Assembly (NCBI GenBank): GCA_035048485.1
Contig: CM068582.1
Coordinates: forward strand, 33,717,596 to 33,781,595
Direction: 5' to 3'
DNA: 64,000 nt
From: Pteria penguin
Taxonomy: Eukaryota; Mollusca; Bivalvia; Pterioida; Pteriidae
Positions 25,740-35,939 of this stretch are shown one piece after another; positions within the stretch are counted from its first letter, which is position 1; each line of letters starts with the position of its first letter. Under the pieces are notes generated by a model. The model was given only the letters and a program-made list of their open reading frames with translations, had not been told where the DNA came from and ran no database searches. The position numbers were made by a program, and so were the translations under genes.

Positions 25740-25893
25740 TGTAAAGATGATGGATAAATCCAAGCCATAAGTCTAAAAATCATGAAACCAGAGGACATAC
25801 AAAATCAGTGAAAATGAAAACTCAGTGGAAAATATGTCTACTTGAAGAGCATATGTGAACCCCTATGATGGAATGAGATCAGGTACCCAAGGA
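25740..25893 (-). mobile_element. A1 element, truncated copy fused to RT-1
   Basis: Matches bases 20670-20830 of the first A1 copy. It stops inside the GC-rich core (GAGATCAGGTACCCAAG), where the sequence changes to RT-1 coding sequence (AAGGATATATTGAGGAACG). The join is a chimeric junction. Confidence 0.75.
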
Positions 25894-26450
25894 TATATTG
25901 AGGAACGTTCGAAATTGTCATTGAGGAAGTTCTATGGGTATCTATTGCAATTTCTGATTCCCCTTTCAAGAATGTTAACTTTGTTACTTTGGGACCCGAC
26001 CATATAAAATAACCATCTTAACTTTTTGCCTATACTTGATTTGACGTAATACGTATATACATGTATATACAGATATTTGTTCACCTGCGTTTCCGACATC
26101 GGAATTTCAGGCAGGCAGCATTTCTTGCCTTGAATGGGAAATTTGACTCGTGTTCCTGTCTCCTTCGTATGTTAATGCGTTTATATTTATGTATTTACCT
26201 CTTCGATTTTAAAAGTTGTTGCAGGACTTTTGCGACGGGTGTTGTATGCAACCAGGTAACGCTTACTCCTCCCGGGCACCTGGTCTCAATTTTATTGGGG
26301 TTAGCATTTGTCTGAATATTGTCCCCTTTGTTCCATGGAGTATGAGATGTGGTTTACCCCCCGGTACTTCTTCCTTTTTTTTTACTTTTGGTCAGCTTGC
26401 TTGCAAATATTTATGCTTTGGATTTTCATTGTTTCTGCCATGACCATTAT
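25894..26450 (+). pseudogene. RT-1 C-terminal tail plus 3' region
   Basis: Plus-strand RT-1. The first frame gives GYIEERSKLSLRKFYG, the last conserved block of the RT, and then decays. The stop region is followed by the element's 3' UTR: a (TA)-rich patch near 26050, TTTCCGACATCGGAATTTCA, the GC-rich core at 26230-26290 (TCCCGGGCACCTGGTCTCA) and TTCCATGGAGTATGAGATGT before a T-run. RT sequence before GYIEER is missing because of the A1 fusion. The apparent open frames at 26061-26443 lie in this 3' UTR and are not genes. Confidence 0.8.
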
Positions 26451-26530
26451 TGAAGACACATACTTATAGTCGAAATGCGCATATGGTACATTAAATTGAT
26501 ACACGTATTCATGTTTCTGTGTTTTCGTTT
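26451..26530 (-). repeat. Family C fragment adjoining RT-1 3' end
   Basis: GAAGACACATACTTATAGTC and GAAATGCGCATATGG match the inverted head of family C (42405-42450). It abuts the RT-1 3' region directly. Confidence 0.5.
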
Positions 26531-26591
26531 TTGCTGATTTTTATGCCTTAATTCTTGTATTTTGGATAATTGAACCAAAGTATCCTCTATG

Positions 26592-26985
26592 GTCGTTACG
26601 AGACTCTTATTACTCCATATGATATCTCGTTATCCAGACTTTTAAATAATATTCTGGACTGAGACCGTTTCCGATCATTTTACACAGATTTGACACCTTC
26701 TATACTAGAAGGTTACCTACTTCGACTTCTCCATATATAAATACATATGGAATTTACACGATCTGACTCTTTCTACTGGGTATATGTGACGGGTGTTGCT
26801 AGCAAACAGGAGATGCTCACTCTCCCCGGGCACCTGATCTCACTCCATCACAGGGGTTCACATATGCTCTTCAAGTAGACATATTTTGTTATTTTCCATT
26901 TGTTTTTCATTTTCACTGATTTTGTATGTCCTCTGGTTTTATGATTTTTGGACTTGTGGTTTGGATTTATCCATCATCTCTACAC
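26592..26985 (+). mobile_element. A1 non-autonomous element, copy 2
   Basis: Inverted partner of 20668-21056, full length and about 96 percent identical by eye. The core reads GACGGGTGTTGCTAGC, then AACAGGAGATGCTCACTCTC, then CCCGGGCACCTGATC. No target-site duplication or terminal inverted repeat was seen, so its mode of movement is not clear. Confidence 0.8.
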
Positions 26986-27576
26986 TCGAAACAAATACAA
27001 ACAATAGACAGTAAAACATCACCCCACACCTCAGACACAAAAGTAAATAAAAGAGCGTATTTATCAATACGTATTGTTTTTCTTTCTTACATCAGTTGTA
27101 CCTTTCTACAATTTAAGTCTTTTCAGTAATGATTTTAAAAGGACGAAAAGGAAAGATCGAAAACTAAGAACCGGAAAATTGTTGAGGGAGAAACTCCTTT
27201 TTTAAAACAAACTAATGACAAATTATCTTTCATGTTAGTCCCAAAGTCTGAAAACTTGGGTTTTGATACCTTTTGGACCTATGTGACATCGTATTAGTGG
27301 TAACAATTAGTATGATATATATGTTTATACCGGTATTATTTTTCTTGCGCCAGATAGTCATTTCGACAATTATCTTTTCAGACTTGCAGTGAATTATGTA
27401 ATGTCATCCCTTTGCTGTTGAACAATATGTGCAATTTAAATGCAAAATGTATCGACAAATTAATGGGAATGTAATGGGCGCTAACTGCGCTCTTGTTATA
27501 GGATAGCTTTTCTTTTGGTATTGTTATAGGAGGCATCTCATGCATCATTTTATAAAAATCTACACGTTTCGTCCTA
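26986..27576. other. AT-rich DNA, no gene seen
   Basis: No supported feature was found in this stretch. Confidence 0.5.
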
Positions 27577-27931
27577 ATCACAGGTGTCTGTGTAGCTTCC
27601 GTAGCTTCGCCACTGACTGTATTGATATGGTAATAAAGGGGAAGGTCAGAAGGCTCAAAACCGGTCGATTTATTTACATTTTCGATTAAAAATATTAACG
27701 CTTATCGCCGCGGTTTTACGATCACTATAGTTTAAATACATTATTACCTGATCATATAAACTCTGCACTAGCTCCATTAACTCGTCTAGATAAATTTCTT
27801 GGCTTTCTTTATTTTGAAGTGATTATAAATTTAACGTGCCCGGAAGTTTACGATCTCCAACATGCGCAGCACGATTTCAATTTCTAGACTTATTCCGCAT
27901 GACCATTACGCGTACAGAAACACCAGAGATG
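27577..27931 (+). repeat. Left arm of 1.85-kb inverted duplication
   Basis: This 355-bp arm matches the reverse complement of 29168-29427 at about 93 percent by eye once a 95-bp segment present only here (about 27714-27808) is removed. Long perfect blocks include AGCTTCGCCACTGACTGTAT and GATTATAAATTTAACGTGCC. The arm ends exactly at ACCAGAGATG, after which the two sides share nothing. A TATAAAT at 27824-27830 and an ATG at 27862 are conserved between arms. Confidence 0.9.
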
Positions 27932-27975
27932 TTCCAATTTTCCTGGGAAATGTCAACAGTGCAGTGTTGCAATAG
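27862..27975 (+). CDS. Conserved mini-ORF, left copy (candidate first exon)
   Basis: A 37-codon frame beginning MRSTISISRLIPHDHYAYRN. The first 23 codons lie in the inverted duplication and match the right copy with one amino-acid change (Ser/Pro). The other three differences are silent: ATT/ATA, CAT/CAC, GCG/GCA. In the overlapping longer frame (27836-28048), four of five differences change the amino acid. That favours this frame being, or having been, coding. The frame leaves the arm after NTRD and stops 14 codons later. No family is recognised. It could be the first exon of an old gene pair, a short peptide, or coincidence in so short a span. Confidence 0.3.
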   Translation: MRSTISISRLIPHDHYAYRNTRDVPIFLGNVNSAVLQ

Positions 27976-28302
27976 AAAAATGGATGTCTTGCAGAAAAAG
28001 ATATTCGATAAAGTCATTGAAGGTAATGGTAAATGTCCTTCTGTATGATTAATAATAAGAACTATGTAGCATGATTCAATTCCAAGGTGGTGATATCCAT
28101 GACATCTGACATTTATAATGGCGAGCGTGACCGTCAGTGGCACTCCATGCCATTGGCATGATCATATGAGACATGTATGCTAGCCGATCGCATAATGCAG
28201 AAGCCGCTATGGGAGGTAAATAGTCTATATTCTTTAAATATGCATTTTATTAATGATGATTTTTGTCCTGATAGAACCATTATGTAAACAGTTAAAGTAT
28301 AC

Positions 28303-28455
28303 ACGCGCGGATCCAGAAATTTTTGGCAAGGGGAGGGGGTAATTTTTTTTCTCTCACAAGGGGGTCCAACTCCGAAAACGCCCCAAAATGACCTTTTTTC
28401 GTTAAATTTTCGGACTACAAAGGGGGGTGGGTTCCCCCTTTGGATCCGCGCATGT
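28303..28455. mobile_element. MITE with GCGCGGATCCA terminal inverted repeats
   Basis: About 150 bp bounded by GCGCGGATCCA (28305-28315) and its complement TGGATCCGCGC (28441-28451). The interior has GGGG runs and no reading frame. Similar GGATCC-ended repeats are widespread in marine invertebrates (from memory). It sits in the unpaired centre of the inverted duplication. A target-site duplication is not clear. Confidence 0.7.
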
Positions 28456-29129
28456 GCAACATTCTTTTCATAAGCAAATTTTATGGGTATTCTTAGTGTT
28501 TAAGAATATACCGCTGGTCCTAATGCCTATGAAATATTTCGTAACCAATTATCTTTTTTAAGTTTTCTCGTTGTAAGTTTCCAATGTCCTTTTACTTTTT
28601 TTGTTTACATTACTAGTATTTTAATTTTTTTTTTTATTTATTTATTTATAATGTTTTGTGTAATTTTAAGTTGTTGATAACAGGGCAGGGGGGAACAGGG
28701 AAATCTTTCTTCCTACAGGAAATAATGAAAGCTTTCAGAGAAAAAGGCACAACATATGCAGCCACTTCATCAACAGGAATATTATTATGGATATCTGCAT
28801 GACATTGCAATTCCCCCAAAAAACAAACCTTAAAAAACCACAAAAAAAAAAATTAATAATAAAACAAATAAATAAAAAAAAACATAAAAACATTCCAGGG
28901 TACAGTGTATTTTTATGGATATCTACATGACATTACAATTCAATTAATGTTTATATTATATTCTATAAGCAAAACAAATCAAAGGCATAGTGTATTATAA
29001 TGGATATGTGAATGACATTACAATTCAATTGATCATATTCTAAAAGCTTGAACTTACCATGATCGTAAGTCAAAATTTTCTTTATTTTCCATCGTGTTTT
29101 CAATATCATTTAACCATGTCCGTAATATT
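28456..29129. other. Centre of inverted duplication, low complexity
   Basis: Poly-T (28626-28640) and poly-A/AATAA-rich DNA (28840-28890). A roughly 60-bp word block around TGGATATCTACATGACATTA recurs loosely at 28785, 28915 and 28998, suggesting a degraded tandem repeat. No gene is seen. Confidence 0.5.
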
Positions 29130-29237
29130 TCAATTCAAAAGCCCCGCTAAATAAAATAAATCGTCATCATCTCTGGTGTTTCTGTATGCGTAGTGGTCAT
29201 GCGGTATAAGTCTAGGAATTGAAATCGTGCTGCGCAT
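29130..29237 (-). CDS. Conserved mini-ORF, right copy (candidate first exon)
   Basis: A 35-codon frame beginning MRSTISIPRLIPHDHYAYRN. Its first 23 codons match the left copy with three silent changes and one replacement. Beyond the arm it reads DDDDLFYLAGLLN and stops. A good splice-donor-like ATG/GTAAGTTC lies about 70 bases downstream of the stop on the minus strand, so a spliced product is conceivable but unsupported. The two copies point towards each other. Confidence 0.3.
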   Translation of the reverse strand: MRSTISIPRLIPHDHYAYRNTRDDDDLFYLAGLLN

Positions 29238-29427
29238 GTTGAAGATCGTAAACTTCCGGGCACGTTAAATTTATAATCACTTCAAAATAACCGCCACGAT
29301 AAGCGTTAATATTGTCAAATCGAAAATGGAAACAAACCGACCGCTTTGAGCCTTCTGTCTTTCCCCTTTATTACCATATCAATACAGTCAGTGGCGAAGC
29401 TACGGTAGCTACACAGACACCTGTGAT
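29168..29427 (-). repeat. Right arm of 1.85-kb inverted duplication
   Basis: A 260-bp reverse-complement partner of 27577-27931. It lacks the left arm's 95-bp segment; here GCGGTT runs directly into ATTTTGAAG. Both outer ends share ATCACAGGTGTCTGTGTAGC; outside that the flanks differ, with no obvious target-site duplication. Confidence 0.9.
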
Positions 29428-30079
29428 GTGGTCCTAATGAACACATGAGTCATTGGAATTGCCTTTTTCACTCAAACGAATGAGACTTTCTCTTCATAAA
29501 GCAGGACAAACGATCACCAACTCGCCTGCTGTATCCCAGATTGAAAAATATTCCTAAACTTTAATTTACCTTTTCAAATCTTCGCAATAATACTTGTTCC
29601 CTATAAATGAATATAAGAGTAAGCACCCCCTTCCTAAAACCAAAAACCCCGCACCCCAAGCTACAACATAACAAAATATGAAAGAAAATAACATAAACAA
29701 ACTTCCTAAACCAGGAAAAAGAAAGAATCATACATTAATAATAATAAACACCAAACAAACATAAAAAATCCATTATTATTTCAGATAGAACAACAAAAAA
29801 GTAGCTTTGCTTTGCTACAGATAAAGCCCACTTGAGCCTTCTGCCAAGATAAGCTAAAGCTGAAAATTGAAATGCTACACATCTTTTAAGGAGGAATTAA
29901 ACACTATCCGAATATAACGCCGTTAGGAATGCATCGGCTGATAAAAATTACGTAAGTTTGTTTACATTCGATACAAAACGCTAGAACAGCAGAAGACACG
30001 ATTGAGGCGAATATTGAAAGTTAAAATGAGTGAAAAAAATCTTGGTGTAAATTTGTTTCTAATAATGAAATATTTTAAT
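29428..30079. other. No gene seen; A/C-rich patch
   Basis: An A/C-rich patch lies at 29630-29780. No other feature was found. Confidence 0.5.
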
Positions 30080-30421
30080 TTGGATTGGAATTCAAGACAA
30101 AATGATGATGCAACACTGAAAATATGAAAAGCTTATGTTAGAAGAGGAATAAAACAAAAAATGGAGGAAATACGAAATGAACATCAGCCTTTGTCTCTGA
30201 TTAGAAATTTTAAGAATTTAGTTCTAGAAGAAGATATTTTATGTCGGAAAGTTAACATCAACGGAGAAGAATTCAAACAATTAGTTGTACCAAGATCATA
30301 CATTGGCACTAGCATGACACATCTTTACTATCAATTTGGACATCCTGGCCGTGATAGAACATTATCTTTAATTCAAAAGTCGAAAGGGGAAGACCAACCT
30401 GCACACGTGTACCGGAGTTAG
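30080..30421 (+). pseudogene. Ty3/gypsy-like pol remnant, integrase zinc finger
   Basis: One frame, with an in-frame TGA at 30125, reads LDWNSRQNDDATLKI and later EEDILCRKV, EEFKQLVVPRSY, HLYYQFGHPGRDRTLSLIQ. The H-x(4)-GHxGxxRT pattern and the preceding LVVP stretch are typical of the linker and H2C2 zinc-binding domain at the start of a Ty3/gypsy integrase. The usual continuation (FYWPGM-like, then the second Cys pair and DDE core) is missing after about 30378, replaced by unrelated sequence to the stop at 30419. No LTR, RT or RNase H is seen nearby, so this is an isolated fragment. Confidence 0.8.
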
Positions 30422-32696
30422 CACCACTACTAGCAGCGTAGTTTAGCGATGCTGGTGGAGATTTATGTTGAAATACAGGAAGAAGAATTGTTGAGGTACG
30501 GGTTTAAGCTCAACATACTAATGATACGTATTGCTGTTTGTACCAGACTCTTCTAAATTTATCGGATACAGTACGGGAGCAGAGGTAAACAATCGTATTT
30601 CAAAGCCATGGCCATGCACATGTATAATGTACCAACATATTTGAAAGTTTTTTAACAAACCAAAGGCTTCCTGAGCGAGTAATGTTCACAGTTTTGTGAC
30701 TGTTGACCTTCACATTTTCAATTCTATTCTGAAGTGTCAAGACAAATGTCCCTGCACTACTTTTAACTTTGTGTGTTTTACCTCTCCATCAACCAAGATA
30801 GCTGCCAAGAGGGCAATGTCTGTGATTGGCTGTCCTTTTAATTTAATTTTTTCTAATGATCGTCCAGGCTGCTTAAAACTACATGTATATCAAAACTTTC
30901 AGAAAGTAATAATCAATCAAGTAATTATACTGAGTATGCATATTTGTTGTATATTCAGAGCAGCAGTGTTTTGTGACATTTATCACCTTTTGAAGGATTT
31001 ATATTCAGATTCTGCATTTTAGAAGTGTTTGCTTGTTATTTTGCACTAAATCTCTTTAGCTGAGAATGTGTACATTTTATCAATTTTTTTAACTTAATAT
31101 TTATTGTTAAAAAATAACGAACTCTTATCCAGATAACTTTAGGCGATTGGGACCAAGTTACTGAAAAAGGGAAATTATTAAAGTTATATAAAAATTATAT
31201 TTCTTGGATTAAATTAAGATTCTTTGCAATGTATTACTTCAGGTCATGCTACAATATTTACGTGGATAGTTACAGATTAAGCTGGAATTTGATGGTTAAC
31301 CTACTTTTGAATGAATAATTTCCTTGTCAGGAGGAGACTGCATTATAAACAGAATGGAATTTGTGTTTTGCTCACTATAAAGAAAGATCAGGGCTCAGCT
31401 GAGCTATTATCAAAGTGATTATATGTGGTCCTACTGTCAATAATCTGTAAACCTTTTTATGCATCCAATCTCAGATGGTGGGGCATATATAGGTTGTAAC
31501 ATGCAATAAGTAGATTTGTGCCATACCTTTTGAATGGTAAGTGATGAAGTTTATATTTCAAATGTGAATTCCATGTGGAAAGACTTTTTCAAGGTCAAAA
31601 TTAGAGTCCGTTTGACTGAGATTTTGGGTTTTGATCTACTGTTTATTGGAACCCCCCCCCCGAATCCTTAATTACCAACATATAGTTTTTCAGTGGTGAA
31701 AGGGCTTTCATATTTCTTAATATGTATTTGCTTTGGGGCAAGTAAATCTCTGACCATTCTATAGACTTTTTTCAAAAAGAGGAGTAGAAGGAAGGGGGGG
31801 ATGTAATTTTAACAAACACATTTGGTTGAAGTTTGATATTATTATATGGTAGATCAAAGTGACAAATTTTTCAATATCCTTTGTGCATATTAATTTATAT
31901 TCAGATTATGTACTATACATCAGTGTCTTTTACAATGTAACTATGAATGACATAATAAATCTTAAAAAAATGAGTCAAGAATGGTTAATTAAGATAAGGA
32001 AAGGGGCAAGTTGATGACTATTGGAAATGTTACATTGGAATTCAAATTGTAGCTTTTAGTTTAATTTTGCTCACCAAAGCCAATAATAACTTTAGCATTC
32101 TTATAATAAATCCTCAAAACACATACCTGATGAAATTTGTTTAAGGTTGTACTATAGTTTAGAGTTTTGTCAGTAAGTGGTGCAACTACAGAGAATATTG
32201 TTTGTCACCAAATATTCTCTGCTTTTATTCAAGTTTTCTTTATTTATGCATAGGTGATATATAGGGATCCATTTCAAACATTTCAGATTATTCTACAATT
32301 TCATTTCTATACAATTTTGACATCATTTGTCTTGGTCATTTTCATATGTAACATTGGGATTTTGGTGAGCAATTTTGACCTTCTCAGGCCTCTTTTTTAA
32401 TTGTTCAATTTGGAAATTAATCATGAAATGTGTTGAAATATATGATATATTGTTATTCAAAATCAATTAAAATGAAATTAATTTTAAAAGTTTATATGTG
32501 TTTTATGTTTATATTTATATGACGATTCCCAAATTGGACAATTTTCTGACATGTCAAAATAGTCAAGATTTGGTGACCATATTTTCTATACCTGTGGATA
32601 AATTTTCTTCATATTCATAATGTTGTGCAATTGGACACTAAGAATTATAGATATAATTTGTCAAGAAAATTGAATTTGCAGATTTATGTAAAATGC
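30422..32696. other. AT-rich DNA, no gene seen
   Basis: A 108-codon plus-strand frame at 30696-31022 has no recognisable domain. A C-run lies at about 31652. No repeat family of this window was found. Confidence 0.55.
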
Positions 32697-32717
32697 TGGG
32701 GGGGGGGGGGGGGGGGG
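32697..32717. repeat. Poly-G run
   Basis: About 20 consecutive G. Confidence 0.9.
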
Positions 32718-32842
32718 TGAGAGGGAAATTTTTGTACTGACTTGGTATATTTACTGAAACATTTCTAGCACAGATATTGTAAAATGCTCTTTCAAAACAA
32801 TTTCTCTTGAAAATTTTACTGAAAAAAAAATTATTCTTTTTC

Positions 32843-32899
32843 TAAAAGAAATAATACAAACACTCTTTGCGGCAAAGAGTGTTTGTATTATTTCTTTTA
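32843..32899. repeat. 57-bp perfect palindrome
   Basis: Two perfectly complementary 28-base arms flank one central G (position 32871). The left arm reads TAAAAGAAATAATACAAACA then CTCTTTGC, and the right arm is its exact complement. Pairing breaks immediately outside. No transposon ends or other copies are visible in the window. Confidence 0.95.
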
Positions 32900-33121
32900 C
32901 TATATTTACTTCCCTTTAGAGGACTACTTATTATATCTTATATTCTTTTTCTGAAATCGGTTTGTGTTTTTGATACACATTTACATTTGATAAAGTTAAA
33001 AGATATTAAATTGACCTTGTAGTACCTTTCAAGGGAATTCCAAATATGCCTCAGAGGGAGGTTTATGCAAAGTCAAATTTTTCAGAACTGTGTGGATAAG
33101 AAAATTTTTATACTTTGCAAT
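32900..33121. other. No gene seen
   Basis: No supported feature was found in this stretch. Confidence 0.5.
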
Positions 33122-33661
33122 TTAATAGATATCATATTCAAATACTAATTGTATTTGAAAGTCAAGTGTTTCATTCCTCCTTAAACACCGGAAAATACGA
33201 GCAAACATATATAGTTGTTTACTGCATTCGGTATGGTATGGTATAAGCGACTTTGCGGCAACGTGCGTTATAGTCAAATGACAAGTGCCCTCTTTTGCGT
33301 ATTTCATCCATCTCTAACATTTAATTTCTTCACATTTATGAACATTTCATTCCGAATGATGAGCCTGTGGAATACACAAGACACAAATGCATTTTCATAT
33401 TTCGACAGAAATTCACAATTTGTTTTGCATGACCAACAACCACACCTTCGAACAATAGCAAGATGTCCTTTTGTGCAATGCAAGATTTTCATTTCAAAAT
33501 ATCCATTGAGTACCTACAGACGCACGCACGTAAAGCTAGTTCTGCTCAGGACTTACAATTTCCTCTCTTACAGTAAACCTAAGCCGATGGATGAAACAAA
33601 CGAAAATCGAACACCCCAAAAACCATTTGGTTTAGTGTGTTTAGTCAAATCTGCTTTATGA
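33122..33661. other. Unusually open region, no recognised gene
   Basis: The plus strand carries the longest open frame in the window (33215-33661, 148 codons). The minus strand carries two abutting frames: 33304-33492 (Cys-rich, with CGCWSCKTNC) and 33122-33307. None resembles a known family and none has a clear splice or start context. The stop-poor character in three frames is notable in AT-rich DNA but is not evidence of a gene on its own. Confidence 0.3.
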
Positions 33662-35249
33662 AATTTACCGGATTTAAACATATTTTCTTACCATTTACAT
33701 CGACATCTTATACACAAATAAAATGAATATTAAAACTCGATTTGTGAAAAACAAAACTTAATAAGAAGAGGCAGTTATTCACTTTTCATAGAACTTTTAT
33801 CATCAAATCATTTTTAAGATTGAAATTTATTGGCACTACTTCTCAAATAGCTCAATTGAATATTATGCAATGTCACAAAATTTCAATACGGTTTGGTGCA
33901 CTGCAATTTTCATTTACTATTTATGAAGATATATATTATTTCATCATTGTATTACTGAATAATATAATGCCAAGTTTTATTATGATGACATTATTTCAAA
34001 CTTTACTGATAAGAATTGCACACCTCTAAAATTATTTATAGAGTATGATTATTAAATTTGAACCATCTGATTGATCATGTGTGAAGAAAAGCATATTCGC
34101 AAGTGTGTATACCTATGTATTTAGGATTTTGTCTACTTTGTGTTATTATTATGTGTCAGTGTATTAGATGATTGACGAATTCTAATTGTAATTTATGAAA
34201 AAATGGCATTGTCAAGTAAAAGATAAATGGACCATTTTATTTGTTTGTGATTATTTTATCTTATACTGTTGTCTCCAATACATTATGAGTGGTGTAGCTA
34301 CACATCGATGAGTCAGCAGTAAGAGCAGGAGCTCGGAAGACATGTTCCGCCGGTATTTGTCATACATGTATTGGGCTTATCTTGAGAAGTTATTTGTATC
34401 TTTTTTTAAATTGATAACAGCAAACATACACATATCTTTGCCTTTTTTATATTTCTCTTAGGCAACTATGAAGGTGATATCAGAGGTGTTATAATTTTTC
34501 TTTGTTCTAAATGTTGTTTCATGTTCTACATTACATGTATATAAAATGTTGATTTCCAGGTGGAATTCCATTTGTAAGGAAAGGGATTAATAAATGACGT
34601 GTGATAATATTTCTACCATTCTTTTTTTACGGACAGCTGTACTTTTTCAATCACTGTAGCGTAATATTTTCAATAACACCATTCAGAATATCTCACAAAT
34701 AACTTTTTTTCCCATTAAATGAACTTAGAGTGTGATATGTAATTTGATTGCTATCTGTAATCGAAGAAGTGGGGAATGTTTTCCTCGGTGACGTATTGAT
34801 AGCAGTAATAAAAGAGACATGTCACATATAACAATCACTTTGGTTCTATAGATAATAATTCCGATAACGAAATCATCTTTGTCAACACCTCTGATACAGC
34901 TCTAAGTAATGAATATCATAATCTATTATTCCCTAGATACATTTTGTTGCAAGGCATGGGGTTACCAATTCGTTAACCTAGGAACAGAAAGATTTCACGT
35001 TTATTCAACACTTAATGTTTTAGTTTTTGTAGAAACACATATCGAATTACGGACATGAGGGAATAGTTCAGCCTTTTAGCGCATCTCTTATCATTCATCT
35101 GTGAATATGGAGAAACTCCGTCTTGATGGAGACACTACGACCGATTCTCTCCTTTTCCTTGGGACAACAAAAATTGAAGGCTCTTATTTCAGCACATGTC
35201 GGTGGTTAAAACCAGAATAAATATAACCTGAAAATTATTTAAGTAATAT
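33662..35249. other. AT-rich DNA, no gene seen
   Basis: No supported feature was found in this stretch. Confidence 0.6.
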
Positions 35250-35755
35250 TTCTGAACCTTTTCAGTGAAGACAAGGTCCTGAGCCTTGTCCCTTCTGAGT
35301 ATCAGCCGGGACTCCTACAGATCAAGAATCTGAACTTGCTTACAGACGAGAAGAGCACGGTTCACTTATGTTGTTGTCGCCTTAAATATTGTGATACTAG
35401 CATATACTTTCATAGTACTTTTCGTGCATTAAACTTTTGTTGGAGCTCTCGTCTTAAAAAAAGCCTGCTAATACTTGTTCTCTAAATGAAGGATAATTTG
35501 TAAACGTGTGTCCTTTAATTGTGCTGCTTTTGCGGTGAGTGGGATGGTGGGCGCCCGTAAATCGGTTAACCACACCAATTGAGTGACGTGTGTTACTTTA
35601 AGTGATCGTCCTATGTCGGTATCGTAACAATCGAATATTTTTATGTCGTTTTCTGTGTTATACTATTATCATGTTTATGTGCATGTCTTTGATGATTTGC
35701 GTCATACAGCTTGGTCAAATGTCTTCTGCTTTCTTTTCTATAATATTTTACTGTT
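35250..35755 (+). mobile_element. Family B: RT-2 3' end, sense copy
   Basis: The most complete plus-orientation copy of the RT-2 3' tail. In order: GACAAGGTCCTGAGCCTTGT, GAGCACGGTTCAC, GTGCTGCTTTTGCGGTGAGT, CCCGTAAATCGGTTAACCAC, GTCCTATGTCGGTATCGTAA and GTCATACAGCTTGGTCAAAT. The same order occurs reversed at 43265-43770. The RT-coding part upstream is missing. Confidence 0.75.
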
Positions 35756-35939
35756 AAACCAATATGCATGCTTTTATGGAAACATTCGTTAAAATTTAAT
35801 TAATTAATTGAGAGAGGTATAAGTACAATTAATTTTAACTAATAAACAATTTCGAAATCAGCGCGCATCAATATGTATCAGCTTATTGCCCATGGAAACC
35901 ACCGACGTCAACAACATGCAGCCGAGCAAAATTGAAAAG

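Noticed and set aside
26061..26443. Frames sharing residues such as KSCCRTFATG with frames at 37729, 58790 and 63293
   Set aside because: The similarity is real, but it comes from the RT-1 3' UTR, after the RT stop codon. Frames differ between copies and carry stops, so this is non-coding homology.
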